Assembly: GCA_945273835.1 (NCBI GenBank)
Contig: CALYPL010000008.1
Coordinates: 1 to 64,000 of the forward strand
DNA: 64,000 nt
From: an uncultured Dysgonomonas sp.
Lineage (GTDB): Bacteria > Bacteroidota > Bacteroidia > Bacteroidales > Dysgonomonadaceae
Reading direction: 5' to 3'
Below, piece by piece: positions 53,416 to 62,767 of this stretch. Below the pieces are notes generated by a model that did no database searches, was not told the DNA's origin, and saw only the letters and a list, made by a program, of their open reading frames with translations. The position numbers and the translations under genes were made by a program. Position 1 is the first letter of the stretch. Every line of letters begins with the position of its first letter.

Positions 53416-56400
53416 TTAATTTTGAAACTCTTGAGTTTCATCAAACTTATCGAAATTTGCAGAAGCAAGACGAACATAGCTTTTATAGCGCCATTGAGCA
53501 TTGTCTTTTGCTGATAAGTAAAGTCTGTCTGATTCTGTTGGATTTGATTTCTGCAATGATGTATAACGAACTTCACCAAATAAGAAATCAGAAAATTTAG
53601 ACCAGTCTGGTTCTTTACTATCCAATGTAAATGGATTTTTACCTTCTTCTTCCAACATCGGATTGTAGCGCCATAATGACCAATATCCACAATCTACAGC
53701 TGCTTTTTCTTCTTCTTGGGCATGTCCCATACCTTTACGTAATCCGTGGCTGATACATGGTGAATATGCAATTACCAAGGATGGACCTTTATATTCTTCA
53801 GCTTCACGGAATGCTTTAAGACATTGCGCTTGGTTAGCACCCATTGCTACTTGTGCCACATAAACATAACCATAAGTTGTAGCTATCATACCAAGGTCTT
53901 TCTTACGAATTTTCTTTCCGGATGCTGCAAATTTTGCAACGGCTGATACGGGAGTAGATTTAGAAGACTGACCTCCTGTGTTTGAATATACTTCTGTATC
54001 AAGTACAAGTATATTTACATCTTCGCCTGATGCAATGACATGATCAAGACCACCGAAACCTATATCGTATGCCCAACCGTCACCACCAAATATCCAGATA
54101 GAGCGTTTGATGATATATTGCTCAAGTGAGTAAATTTCTTTACAACATTCGCAATTGTCTTTTTCAGCTTTAAGCAATGGCATCATGCGAGATTTAATTT
54201 CTTTGGTTTTTTCCGCATCATCTTTGTTGTCAAGCCATTCTTTGTAGATCGCTTTGAGCTCGTCGGAACATTTATCTGAATCTTGTGCCTGAGTCATTAA
54301 TTTTAAAAGGCGATTGCGCATGGTGATGTTTGCCAAGGCATATCCCAAACCAAATTCAGCATTGTCTTCAAATAGTGAGTTTGCCCATGCTGGACCTTTA
54401 CCTTCTTCGTTTTTAGTATAAGGTGTTGATGGAGCTGATCCTCCGTATATTGATGAACAACCGGTTGCGTTAGCAATAAGCATGCGGTCGCCGAATAATT
54501 GGGTTGTTAGTTTTATATATGGTGTTTCTCCACAACCGGAACATGCACCGGAAAATTCAAATAATGGTTGAGCGAACTGAGAGTTTTTAACGTTCATCTT
54601 CACATCCACTAAATGAGCTTTGCTGGTTACTTCTTTAACCATGAAATCCCAGTTTGGTTGTTCATCGAACTGAGTTCCGATCTCTACCATTTTGAGTGCA
54701 GAATTACCTTTTTTACCGGGACATATTTCGGCACAGTTACCACAACCAAGACAGTCTAAAACGTCCACCTGAATTTTGAACGCCATACCATCAAATTGTT
54801 TTCCCTGAGCTTTAAGTAATGTAATGTCTTTTGGAGCTTTTGCTTGTTCTTCGGCATCTAAGACGAATGGACGAATGGTAGCGTGAGGACAAATGTAAGC
54901 ACATTGATTACATTGTATACAGTTTTCGGCTTCCCAAACAGGAACGAATGCTGCTACACCACGTTTTTCGTAATCTGTTGTACCGTTATCCCAAGTACCG
55001 TCTTCACGTCCAACGAAAGCTGATACAGGAATATCGTATCCACGTTGAGAGTTAACTGGACGAACAACTTTTTTAATGAATTCGGGAGCATTATCTTCAG
55101 GTGCTTTTTCCGGCACAAGATTAGCCCATTCAGCAGGTACTTCTACTTTTTCTACTTCAATACCACGCTCTACTGCGGCATAGTTTTTCTTAACAACATC
55201 TTCTCCTTTACGTCCGTATGATTTAACAATGAATTTCTTCATCTGTTCTACTGCCAAATCGTAAGGTATAACTCCTGATATTTTGAAGAATGCTGATTGA
55301 AGAATTGTATTGGTACGTCCACCCAAACCAATTTCTGTTGCTATCTTGGTAGCGTTGATGATGTAAAAATTGATGTTGTTTTTTGCCAAATATTGTTTAA
55401 TATGATCTGGCATGTGTTCGCCAACTTCTTCTTTCGGCCAAACTGAGTTTAAGAGAAATGTTCCGTTCTTCTTCAGACCTTTAATCACATCATAAAGATG
55501 AAGATAAGCAGGTACATGACATGCTACGAAGTTAGGAGTGTTAACCAAATAGGTTGAACGAATCGGATTATCACCGAAACGAAGGTGTGAAGCTGTAAAA
55601 CCTCCTGATTTTTTAGAGTCGTAAGCAAAATATGCCTGACAATATTTGTCAGTGTTATCACCTATGATCTTAACACTGTTTTTGTTTGCTCCAACTGTAC
55701 CGTCTGATCCTAATCCGTAGAATTTTGCTTCGTAAGTAGTATCGTCAACTGATACTTCTTCTTTGAGTGGAAGCGATTTGAATGTTACGTCATCGACAAT
55801 ACCGATAGTAAAGTCGTTCTTAGGCATACTCATCGCAAGGTTTTCATATACAGAAAGAATTTGTGCGGGAGTTGTATCTTTTGAAGATAGTCCATAGATA
55901 CCGCCGACAATGGTCATTCCTTCGGATTTTCCAAAGAATGAGTCTTTAACATCCATGTATAACGGTTGACCGGGTGCTCCTATTTCTTTTGTACGGTCAA
56001 GTACGGCTATTTTTTTAGCTGTTTTAGGAATTGCATTTAAGAATGCTTCAACTTTGAACGGACGGAACAAGTGTACTGCAACTAATCCTACTTTCTCGCC
56101 TTTAGCGTTAAGATAGTCAACAGTTTCACGTATGGCTTCTGTTACCGACCCCATGGCGATGATAACGCGGTCAGCATCTTCTGCTCCGTAGTAGTCGAAG
56201 AGGTTGTATTTACGTCCTGTTATTTTAGAAATTTCAGCTAAATATTTTTCAACTATTTCAGGTACTGCATCGTGAAATTTGTTTGCGGCTTCACGAGACT
56301 GAAAATATATGTCGTCATTTTGAGCAGTACCGCGTGTAACCGGATTTTCAGGGTTAAGCGCTCTGTCTCTAAATTCTTGTAATGCCTTTTGGTTGATTAA

Positions 56401-56985
56401 TGGAATCAAATCTTCCTGTTGCATTTCTTCTATTTTCTGAATTTCGTGTGATGTACGGAATCCGTCGAATATGTTCATGAATGGTACACGTGATTCAAGT
56501 GTAGCCAAGTGCGGAACTGCAGACAAATCCATTACTTCTTGCACTGATCCGGAGAAGAACATAGCAAAACCTGTCTGACGAGCGGCCATTACGTCTTGAT
56601 GGTCGCCGAATATAGACAACGCTTGTGCAGCTAAGGCACGCGCGGATACGTGGAATACGGTCGGGAGTAATTCTCCGGCTATTTTATACATGTTAGGGAT
56701 CATTAATAATAATCCTTGTGATGCAGTATATGTAGTCGTCATGGCTCCGGCCTGAAGCGATCCGTGTACTGCACCGGCAGCACCTGCTTCTGATTGCATT
56801 TCTTGTACTCTTAGTACTTCGCCGAAAATATTTTTTCGACCAGCAGCCGCCCATTCATCAGCATATTCAGCCATTGTTGATGATGGTGTGATGGGGTAAA
56901 TCGCAGCAACTTCACTGAACATATATGATATATGTGCAGCGGCTTGATTACCGTCACATGTTAGAAATTTTTTTTGTTTAGCCAT
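53416..56985 (-). CDS. nifJ: Pyruvate:ferredoxin (flavodoxin) oxidoreductase
   Basis: A 1189-residue single-chain PFOR. Domains in order: pyrimidine-binding domain from residue 1 (AAHISYMFSEVAAIYPITPSS), transketolase-like domain near 270-400, gamma domain with GLGSDGTVGANK near 430, two 4Fe-4S ferredoxin clusters (CIQCNQCAYICPHA near 695, CLGCGNCAEICP near 755), the extra CSGCGETPYIKL cluster motif, and the TPP-binding GGDGWAYDIGFGG with YSNTGGQSSKSTP. It oxidises pyruvate to acetyl-CoA and CO2, reducing ferredoxin. It is oxygen-sensitive, so it indicates anaerobic energy metabolism. It is a single gene with its own terminator. Confidence 0.98.
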   Translation of the reverse strand: MAKQKKFLTCDGNQAAAHISYMFSEVAAIYPITPSSTMAEYADEWAAAGRKNIFGEVLRVQEMQSEAGAAGAVHGSLQAGAMTTTYTASQGLLLMIPNMYKIAGELLPTVFHVSARALAAQALSIFGDHQDVMAARQTGFAMFFSGSVQEVMDLSAVPHLATLESRVPFMNIFDGFRTSHEIQKIEEMQQEDLIPLINQKALQEFRDRALNPENPVTRGTAQNDDIYFQSREAANKFHDAVPEIVEKYLAEISKITGRKYNLFDYYGAEDADRVIIAMGSVTEAIRETVDYLNAKGEKVGLVAVHLFRPFKVEAFLNAIPKTAKKIAVLDRTKEIGAPGQPLYMDVKDSFFGKSEGMTIVGGIYGLSSKDTTPAQILSVYENLAMSMPKNDFTIGIVDDVTFKSLPLKEEVSVDDTTYEAKFYGLGSDGTVGANKNSVKIIGDNTDKYCQAYFAYDSKKSGGFTASHLRFGDNPIRSTYLVNTPNFVACHVPAYLHLYDVIKGLKKNGTFLLNSVWPKEEVGEHMPDHIKQYLAKNNINFYIINATKIATEIGLGGRTNTILQSAFFKISGVIPYDLAVEQMKKFIVKSYGRKGEDVVKKNYAAVERGIEVEKVEVPAEWANLVPEKAPEDNAPEFIKKVVRPVNSQRGYDIPVSAFVGREDGTWDNGTTDYEKRGVAAFVPVWEAENCIQCNQCAYICPHATIRPFVLDAEEQAKAPKDITLLKAQGKQFDGMAFKIQVDVLDCLGCGNCAEICPGKKGNSALKMVEIGTQFDEQPNWDFMVKEVTSKAHLVDVKMNVKNSQFAQPLFEFSGACSGCGETPYIKLTTQLFGDRMLIANATGCSSIYGGSAPSTPYTKNEEGKGPAWANSLFEDNAEFGLGYALANITMRNRLLKLMTQAQDSDKCSDELKAIYKEWLDNKDDAEKTKEIKSRMMPLLKAEKDNCECCKEIYSLEQYIIKRSIWIFGGDGWAYDIGFGGLDHVIASGEDVNILVLDTEVYSNTGGQSSKSTPVSAVAKFAASGKKIRKKDLGMIATTYGYVYVAQVAMGANQAQCLKAFREAEEYKGPSLVIAYSPCISHGLRKGMGHAQEEEKAAVDCGYWSLWRYNPMLEEEGKNPFTLDSKEPDWSKFSDFLFGEVRYTSLQKSNPTESDRLYLSAKDNAQWRYKSYVRLASANFDKFDETQEFQN

Positions 56986-57066
56986 ACTTACTTAATAAAT
57001 TGAGATTTGTATTACTTTGTTTATTTACTTTTGATTTAGAATATGTAATTATATAACTTTCATTTA

Positions 57067-58254
57067 TTAATATAAAAAACCGAAGAGCCACAATGGTATG
57101 AAATTGTTTTCTCCTTTGGTTAGTTTGTTTAAAGCGAACAGCAATCCGTCTTTGCTTTTTCCTCTTGTTTTGTGACCTACTTTAAATGTATATTTCTTAG
57201 CGTCTTTTTCAACAATAAACATGCCTGTTTTGTCACCTTTCGTAATTCTGCTGTCACTATGGTGTACTTGATTATAGAAGAAAGTTTCGGATAAATCCTG
57301 ATCACTGATATCAGACATTTTCAGCGGAAACATCAGATTGGTATTGTGCATGTATACCAAAGCGGGCTTTTTAGGGAATTCTTCTCCTTCGTTATATAGC
57401 ATATTTATAAGTCGTGCGCTCTTGAGGTATTCCAAATAATTGGTTACTGTTGCTCTTGATATTTCACAATCTATACTTAATTGACTTATATTAGGTTTTC
57501 CCGGTGAGGATAGAGCTAATAGATAAAGCAATTTTCGTAACTTGGGTAAATAAGACAATTCTATTTGTTTAATGGACAGAACATCTACCTCAAGCATCAT
57601 GTTGATTGTCTTCAATAAATTTTCTGAAAAATTCTTTTTTTCAAGATAGAAAGGATAATAACCATGATGCATATAATGCCAAAGATGTTCGATTGGATTT
57701 ATCTTTGAGCAAACTTCATGTGCAATAGTTGAATGATTTGCTAAAATTTCTTCAAGCGAATATGCCTTGAAATCTTTTTCTAAAATTATGTTCAAGAACT
57801 CTCGGTACGAAAACCCACGCAAATTGTATACGTGTACAATGGATGCTATGTCTTCGTTATCCCCTAATTTCATTACTGTCGATCCTGTAAATACGATCTT
57901 TAGTTCAGGAATGTTTTCATAACACATTCTAAGTTCTTTCGACCAATCAGGGTACTTATAAATCTGATCAAGTAAAAGAGTCTTACCTCCATTTTCGGCA
58001 AATTCTTTAGCAAAACTATATATTGATCTTACTGTAAAATAGAAATGATTTAAGTTTATATACAAACAGTCTTTCTTTTCTGTATCAAAAAAATCATTTG
58101 CATATTGCAGTAAAAATGTAGTTTTGCCGACGCCTCTGGTTCCTTTTATTCCAATTAATCGATGGGACCAATCTATTTGATTGATCAACAGTCTGTCAAT
58201 AGGTTTGCCAAGATGATCAACTAAGTACTTATGTGTTCTAAAAAATGATTCCAC
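57067..58254 (-). CDS. AAA ATPase with DUF4143 C-terminal domain
   Basis: A 395-residue protein. Walker A GTRGVGKTTFL is near residue 36, and KTLLLDQIYKYPDWSKEL contains the Walker B-like aspartate. The sensor-like VFTGSTVMKL follows. A winged-helix segment (ISQLSIDCEISRATVTNYLEYLKSA) and the DUF4143 domain, with a diverged PD-(D/E)XK-like end (FIVEKDAKKYTFKVGHK), complete it. Family members are common and mostly uncharacterised; links to toxin-like or defence functions have been proposed for some. It is a lone gene here, with no obvious partner in the 250 bases before it. Confidence 0.85.
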   Translation of the reverse strand: MESFFRTHKYLVDHLGKPIDRLLINQIDWSHRLIGIKGTRGVGKTTFLLQYANDFFDTEKKDCLYINLNHFYFTVRSIYSFAKEFAENGGKTLLLDQIYKYPDWSKELRMCYENIPELKIVFTGSTVMKLGDNEDIASIVHVYNLRGFSYREFLNIILEKDFKAYSLEEILANHSTIAHEVCSKINPIEHLWHYMHHGYYPFYLEKKNFSENLLKTINMMLEVDVLSIKQIELSYLPKLRKLLYLLALSSPGKPNISQLSIDCEISRATVTNYLEYLKSARLINMLYNEGEEFPKKPALVYMHNTNLMFPLKMSDISDQDLSETFFYNQVHHSDSRITKGDKTGMFIVEKDAKKYTFKVGHKTRGKSKDGLLFALNKLTKGENNFIPLWLFGFLY

Positions 58255-58505
58255 AAAATCTAAAAAATTGCCTCAACGAAGATATATATTTTTTCATTGT
58301 TTTGCAAACCATAGTTGGCAACTTTAAAGATTTTTGAACAAATTCAGATTTGTTAAATTAAAAATTTTGTTATATTATACTGCTCTTTGTGTAGCGGTAA
58401 GGAAAGTAAGTTATTGAAAATATTTATGATATGTAATATGAAATCAATCAGTTTTTATAACATGAAATTAAAATATCAATTATGGGATAGTCTTATAAAG
58501 TTATA

Positions 58506-59288
58506 TCAATAGTTATCTTTACGCATGAGCATCACGAATAGAGATACAAGTTTTAGTACAACGCTTTCGGCATATTCTTTTCCTTTTTCCTCAGTGGCGT
58601 TAAGCGGATTGGATTGATTTAATTCACTGGCTTTTGGTCCTGAAGTATTTTCGCATGGAAGCCATGGTAAACCTTCTTGCAAAAGTCTTGCATTATTATT
58701 TTTGTTCAAAATTTCTTTAGCTGCAGATAGATCAACTAAATTAGGATGATAATATAGCATTGTAGATGTTTCCATTTCGCCTGCATGAAATGATCCTCTT
58801 TCTTCGGTGATTGCTCCATTTGTTAATATTGAAAACCAGTCGCAAGTAACTATCGTGAAATCAGGATAATCCACAGCTAAGTCACGTATCATATTCTTAA
58901 AATTATTACCTCCATGACCGTTTAGTATTACCAATGTATTAATTCCCTGATGTCGGAGCGAATCGACTATATCTGTCAGAATCGCTTTCTGGGTTTCATA
59001 GCGTGCATGAATGCAAAAAGGAAGTTCACGTTGAATAGGACCATGCGAGCCAAGATGTATTGGAGGCAATACCATTCCCTTGATGTTTGACTGTTCATTT
59101 GCTTTTGCAACAGCGTCAACTGCTAAATCTTGTGCTAAATACGAGTCGGTCAAATAAGGTAAATGGTAATTGTGAGGTTCGGTAGATCCCCACGGAAGAA
59201 CTGCAAAATCGTATTTATATCCTTTAGTTTCACTAAATGTAGCTGTTGTAAGATTGAATTGTTTATTATTTAGGTTAAAATTGATCAT
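58506..59288 (-). CDS. Creatininase family amidohydrolase
   Basis: A 260-residue creatininase/MftE-like protein. The metal ligands are visible: Glu and His in PWGSTEPHNYHLPY near residues 33-46, Asp in LTDSYLA, His in GHGGNNF near 124, and Glu in HAGEMETS near 168. Such enzymes cut cyclic amides or formamides (creatinine, FAPy-type compounds). No signal peptide is present. Substrate is unknown; it has its own promoter-like box at 59334-59341. Confidence 0.9.
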   Translation of the reverse strand: MINFNLNNKQFNLTTATFSETKGYKYDFAVLPWGSTEPHNYHLPYLTDSYLAQDLAVDAVAKANEQSNIKGMVLPPIHLGSHGPIQRELPFCIHARYETQKAILTDIVDSLRHQGINTLVILNGHGGNNFKNMIRDLAVDYPDFTIVTCDWFSILTNGAITEERGSFHAGEMETSTMLYYHPNLVDLSAAKEILNKNNNARLLQEGLPWLPCENTSGPKASELNQSNPLNATEEKGKEYAESVVLKLVSLFVMLMRKDNY

Positions 59289-59333
59289 GCCTAATCTTTT
59301 TTATTATAATGTTTTCAATATTATTTAGTTAAA

Positions 59334-59341
59334 CAAATGTA
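59334..59341 (-). promoter_or_regulatory. Candidate -7 box of the creatininase gene
   Basis: On the minus strand this is TACATTTG, an exact TAnnTTTG fit, 45 bases before the ATG. The -33 element is not clear. Confidence 0.4.
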
Positions 59342-59521
59342 GCTACGTATTTGTTTTCGGCCTTTGACGTATTATTGTTAATTGGATTAAGCTATTAATT
59401 AGAATATTAGCATAGTGTAGATTTGATTGGTATGAGGAATTGATGATCTGCCTCTTGTATCTTGAATAACAACTTTATTTGGATGAAAAGAGATAAAGTT
59501 GTAATTTAGTATCCGAAAGAA

Positions 59522-59595
59522 CGGGATGTAGCGCAGTCCGGTAGCGCACACGTCTGGGGGGCGTGCGGTCGCAGGTTCAAATCCTGTCATCCCGA
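59522..59595 (+). tRNA. tRNA-Pro (anticodon GGG)
   Basis: A complete 74-nt cloverleaf: acceptor CGGGATG/CATCCCG, D-stem GCGC/GCGC, anticodon stem CACGT/GCGTG with loop CTGGGGG giving GGG, and T-arm GCAGG TTCAAAT CCTGT. Discriminator A; CCA is not encoded. Confidence 0.97.
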
Positions 59596-59606
59596 CAAAT
59601 TTTAAA

Positions 59607-59650
59607 GCCTCGATAATTAGATTTGTATCTGGTTTTTGAGGCGTTTTTTT
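59607..59650 (+). terminator. Probable terminator after tRNA-Pro
   Basis: GCCTC (59607-59611) pairs with GAGGC (59638-59642), with a long AT-rich loop, and is followed by a G and a run of T. Weak in stem length but well placed. Confidence 0.5.
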
Positions 59651-59818
59651 ATTGGATATATCACTAATTTTAGATCAATAATTTTTTAGATATAGATTTG
59701 ATAAAATAGGGGCTTTAAAAAAATCCTTGCAATTCCTTTGCAATTTTTCACTATTTTTTATGAATAAATTGCTCAATCATATTATTTGCAAAATTAAATC
59801 AGACTCTGATTATTTTCG

Positions 59819-59826
59819 TAATTTTG
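59819..59826 (+). promoter_or_regulatory. Candidate -7 box of the Omp85-eptA operon
   Basis: TAATTTTG fits TAnnTTTG, 41 bases before the ATG at 59868. No convincing -33 TTTG at normal spacing. Confidence 0.4.
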
Positions 59827-59867
59827 TAGTTTAATATAGCCTCTCGGGTACGCTTAAACTAAATTTG

Positions 59868-61022
59868 ATGAGATTACGTATAATCTGTTTTTACCATGTT
59901 CTATTGATCGGGGTTTACAATGTATGTTATGCTCAGAATGATACAATTGTAAAGCACGATTCTATACCACCGAAAAGAAATTTAGTTGGCAAGGTTGTTG
60001 ATTATTTTAGTAAAACTAATAATGTTAACGAAGATAAGCGTTTTGATTTTTCAGTAATAGGAGGACCGCATTATTCGAGCAGTGTAAAATTCGGTTTGGG
60101 AATAGTCGGTTCCGGATTATTCAGAGTTGATCCATCAGATAAAAGTGTTTCTCCGTCAAATGTTTCGGTTGTTGCTGATTTTTCATCATCAGGCTTTTAT
60201 ATGTTGGGTGTTCGGGGTAATATATTATTTCCTAAAGAAGATTATCGTATTGATTTTAATACCGGGTTTTCATCATTTCCAAGTAGATTTTGGGGCATTG
60301 GTTACGATGCGGGCAAACAAGAGCATTATTCAAAATATACACTTGAAGAGATAAATCTGCGGGCTGATTTTTTAAAAAAACTTACTCATAATACGTATCT
60401 GGGAGTCATTACTACCATCCGTAATACGGCAGCAAAGAAATTTAAAGAACCTGAAATGTTGCAAGGTGCGAGTAAATATGCCACTGCTTTAGGCGGCGGA
60501 CTTATTTTATCATATGATTCTCGTGACTTTATACCTAATCCGGGAAGAGGTGTTTATGCTAAGGTTGAGCAACAATTTTATCCTCATTTTATGGGAAGTT
60601 CCGAAACTTTTTATAAAACGGAATTTATAACTCGTTTTTACAAAAATATATGGAAAGGTGGCATATTTGCTTTTGATATGCAAGGGATCTTTAATAGTGG
60701 CAATGTGCCTTGGGGGATGAATGCCATGATGGGAGGTTCTTATCAGATGCGAGGCTATTTTGAAGGACGATATAACGATAAAAATTTAGTCCAAACCCAA
60801 ATAGAATTAAGGCAGCATATTTACAAACGCAATGGCGCTGTAGTATGGGGGGGAGCCGGTAATGTGTTTCCAAAGTTAGGAAAATTTAGATGGAATAATA
60901 CTTTACCGACCTACGGATTCGGGTATAGATGGGAATTTAAAAAACGTGTAAATGTTAGGCTTGATTATGGCTTCGGTAGAGATGAGTCGGCATTTTATTT
61001 TAATATAAATGAAGCCTTTTAA
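59868..61022 (+). CDS. BamA/TamA-like (Omp85) outer-membrane barrel without POTRA domains
   Basis: About 384 residues from the ATG at 59868 (a TTG one codon earlier is less likely). Signal peptide cleaves near YNVCYAQ. No POTRA repeat is visible; the protein is essentially a 16-strand barrel. LGGGLILSYDSRDFIPNPGRGVY and SYQMRGYFEGRYNDK contain the conserved RG(F/Y) turn of the bacterial surface antigen domain, and the protein ends in an aromatic residue as barrels do. It leads an operon with a phosphoethanolamine transferase 11 nt downstream, which hints at an outer-membrane or LPS-related role. Confidence 0.85.
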   Translation: MRLRIICFYHVLLIGVYNVCYAQNDTIVKHDSIPPKRNLVGKVVDYFSKTNNVNEDKRFDFSVIGGPHYSSSVKFGLGIVGSGLFRVDPSDKSVSPSNVSVVADFSSSGFYMLGVRGNILFPKEDYRIDFNTGFSSFPSRFWGIGYDAGKQEHYSKYTLEEINLRADFLKKLTHNTYLGVITTIRNTAAKKFKEPEMLQGASKYATALGGGLILSYDSRDFIPNPGRGVYAKVEQQFYPHFMGSSETFYKTEFITRFYKNIWKGGIFAFDMQGIFNSGNVPWGMNAMMGGSYQMRGYFEGRYNDKNLVQTQIELRQHIYKRNGAVVWGGAGNVFPKLGKFRWNNTLPTYGFGYRWEFKKRVNVRLDYGFGRDESAFYFNINEAF

Positions 61023-61033
61023 TTACAACAATA

Positions 61034-62749
61034 ATGTTTCAGAAACTAAAAACAACATTTGATAAATTTATCTTTAACCCCAATTATTTATTCTTTTTTT
61101 GTTTAGTTGTAAACTTACTGCCAAGTTTTGGGTTAGTATTTACTGAGCCTTTCGATATTTTGGGAAAAATATTGCTGATCATTTTTCCTTTAGGGCTATA
61201 TTTGATGTTGTTCACTCTGTCGAAAAACACTGGACTTATTCAACTGCTTCTGATTCCATTGTTGGTTCTGCATGCATTTCAGTTGGTGCTTTTCTATCTT
61301 TTCGGTGAAGAAGTTATAGCAGTGGATATGTTCTTAAATGTAGTTACGACCAATCCCTCTGAAGCAGGAGAGCTGTTATCGAGTATTTGGCCTGCGATTG
61401 TATTTGTCGTTTTAGTATATTTACCCACAATAATTTTTGCAAGCATTGGTTATAAACGAAAAATATACTTAAAGAAGTGCTTTAGGATTCGAGCGTTTTT
61501 TTCTGGCTTGATCATGCTTGTCATAACTTACATCTTGTCCTTTTATGCACAGAATAAAAATACTCAAAACTTTATTTACACCCAAGATTTATATCCTGTA
61601 AATGTGATTTATAATCTTGACTTTGCCATAAATAAATGGAACAGAAGTAATCATTATGAAGAAACATCGAAGAATTTTACATTCAATGCCAATCGTGATT
61701 CAACAGCTCATAAACGTGAAATTTATGCAATCGTTGTAGGCGAAACAAGCCGTGCCGACAATTGGAGCTTATATGGATATAAGCGGCAAACTAATCCATT
61801 ATTAAGCAAACAATCCGGTTTAGTTCATTTCAGGGATGCGCTGACGCAATCAAATACCACACATAAAAGTGTTTCAATAATCCTTTCGGATGCGTCTGCC
61901 CAGAATTACGATATTATTTATCATCAGAAAAGCGTTGTAGAAGCATTCAGAGAAGTTGGTTTTAAAACGCTGTTTCTTTCCAATCAGGCACCCAATCATA
62001 CTTTTACAGAGTATTTTGCCAAAGATGCTGATTATTATGTCAATTTACGAGCAGTTGATGAAGAAGGAATCAGAACTCGTAACAGTTTAGACGAAGAGCT
62101 CCTTAAAAAAGTCAGACATTATATAGATTCTGTACCGGGCAATTTATTTTTTGTAATACATACCTATGGTTCCCATTTTAATTATTCAGAGCGATATCCA
62201 CATGCGTTTTCTGTATTTAAACCCGATAATGTGACCGAAATAACGTATAAAGATCGTGATAAAATGGTAAATGCCTATGATAATTCAATACTATATACCG
62301 ATTATATATTATCATCATTAGCAGATATATTTGAGCAATCCGGTGCATGTTCGGCGTTTTATTATTCTGCTGATCATGGAGAGGATATAATGGATGATAA
62401 GAGAATGCGATTTTTGCATGCTTCGCCTAATCCAACATATTATCAGTTGAGAATACCGATGTTACTTTGGTTTTCCGATCAATATAAAAATACCTTTCAT
62501 GTAAAATATGAAAATGCTTTAACAAATAAAGATAAACCTGTCTCTACAAATGCAGCTTTTCACACAGTTTTGGATATGGCGAATATTAAGACTACTTATT
62601 TGAATAAAGATTTATCACTAGTTGATCGGGAATTTAAAATCGCTAAACGAATGTATTTAAATGATCATGATAAGCCTGTATTTTTCTATAATGCCAATCT
62701 GAAGAAAGAAGACAAAATCATGATTGAAAAGAACCATATATACCATTAA
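61034..62749 (+). CDS. eptA: EptA-like lipid A phosphoethanolamine transferase
   Basis: A 571-residue protein: five membrane helices in residues 15-170, then a periplasmic sulfatase-fold domain. GETSRADNWSLYGY at about 236-249 holds the metal-binding Glu237, Thr276 in NTTHKSVS is the expected nucleophile, and HTYGSHFNY and SADHGEDI supply further metal ligands. It transfers phosphoethanolamine from phosphatidylethanolamine to lipid A or another glycan, changing surface charge and resistance to cationic peptides. The cysteine pairs that brace the proteobacterial catalytic domain are not seen. It lies 11 nt after the Omp85-like gene and 18 nt before the PCMD gene. Confidence 0.93.
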   Translation: MFQKLKTTFDKFIFNPNYLFFFCLVVNLLPSFGLVFTEPFDILGKILLIIFPLGLYLMLFTLSKNTGLIQLLLIPLLVLHAFQLVLFYLFGEEVIAVDMFLNVVTTNPSEAGELLSSIWPAIVFVVLVYLPTIIFASIGYKRKIYLKKCFRIRAFFSGLIMLVITYILSFYAQNKNTQNFIYTQDLYPVNVIYNLDFAINKWNRSNHYEETSKNFTFNANRDSTAHKREIYAIVVGETSRADNWSLYGYKRQTNPLLSKQSGLVHFRDALTQSNTTHKSVSIILSDASAQNYDIIYHQKSVVEAFREVGFKTLFLSNQAPNHTFTEYFAKDADYYVNLRAVDEEGIRTRNSLDEELLKKVRHYIDSVPGNLFFVIHTYGSHFNYSERYPHAFSVFKPDNVTEITYKDRDKMVNAYDNSILYTDYILSSLADIFEQSGACSAFYYSADHGEDIMDDKRMRFLHASPNPTYYQLRIPMLLWFSDQYKNTFHVKYENALTNKDKPVSTNAAFHTVLDMANIKTTYLNKDLSLVDREFKIAKRMYLNDHDKPVFFYNANLKKEDKIMIEKNHIYH

Positions 62750-62767
62750 AATATTGAATATCGAGAT

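Noticed and set aside
57067..58254. AAA/DUF4143 ATPase as part of a toxin-antitoxin or defence system
   Set aside because: No partner gene is adjacent, and the family is widespread and mostly uncharacterised, so nothing beyond the domain call is supported.
59399..59590. Minus-strand frame with a GFEPATARPPD-type sequence
   Set aside because: It is antisense to tRNA-Pro; this sequence is a well-known false protein produced by reading across that tRNA.
59596..59867. Possible integration site at the tRNA-Pro 3' end, with TTTGCAA repeats near 59730
   Set aside because: No integrase, no repeated tRNA end and no foreign-looking genes are present; the repeats are short and AT-rich.
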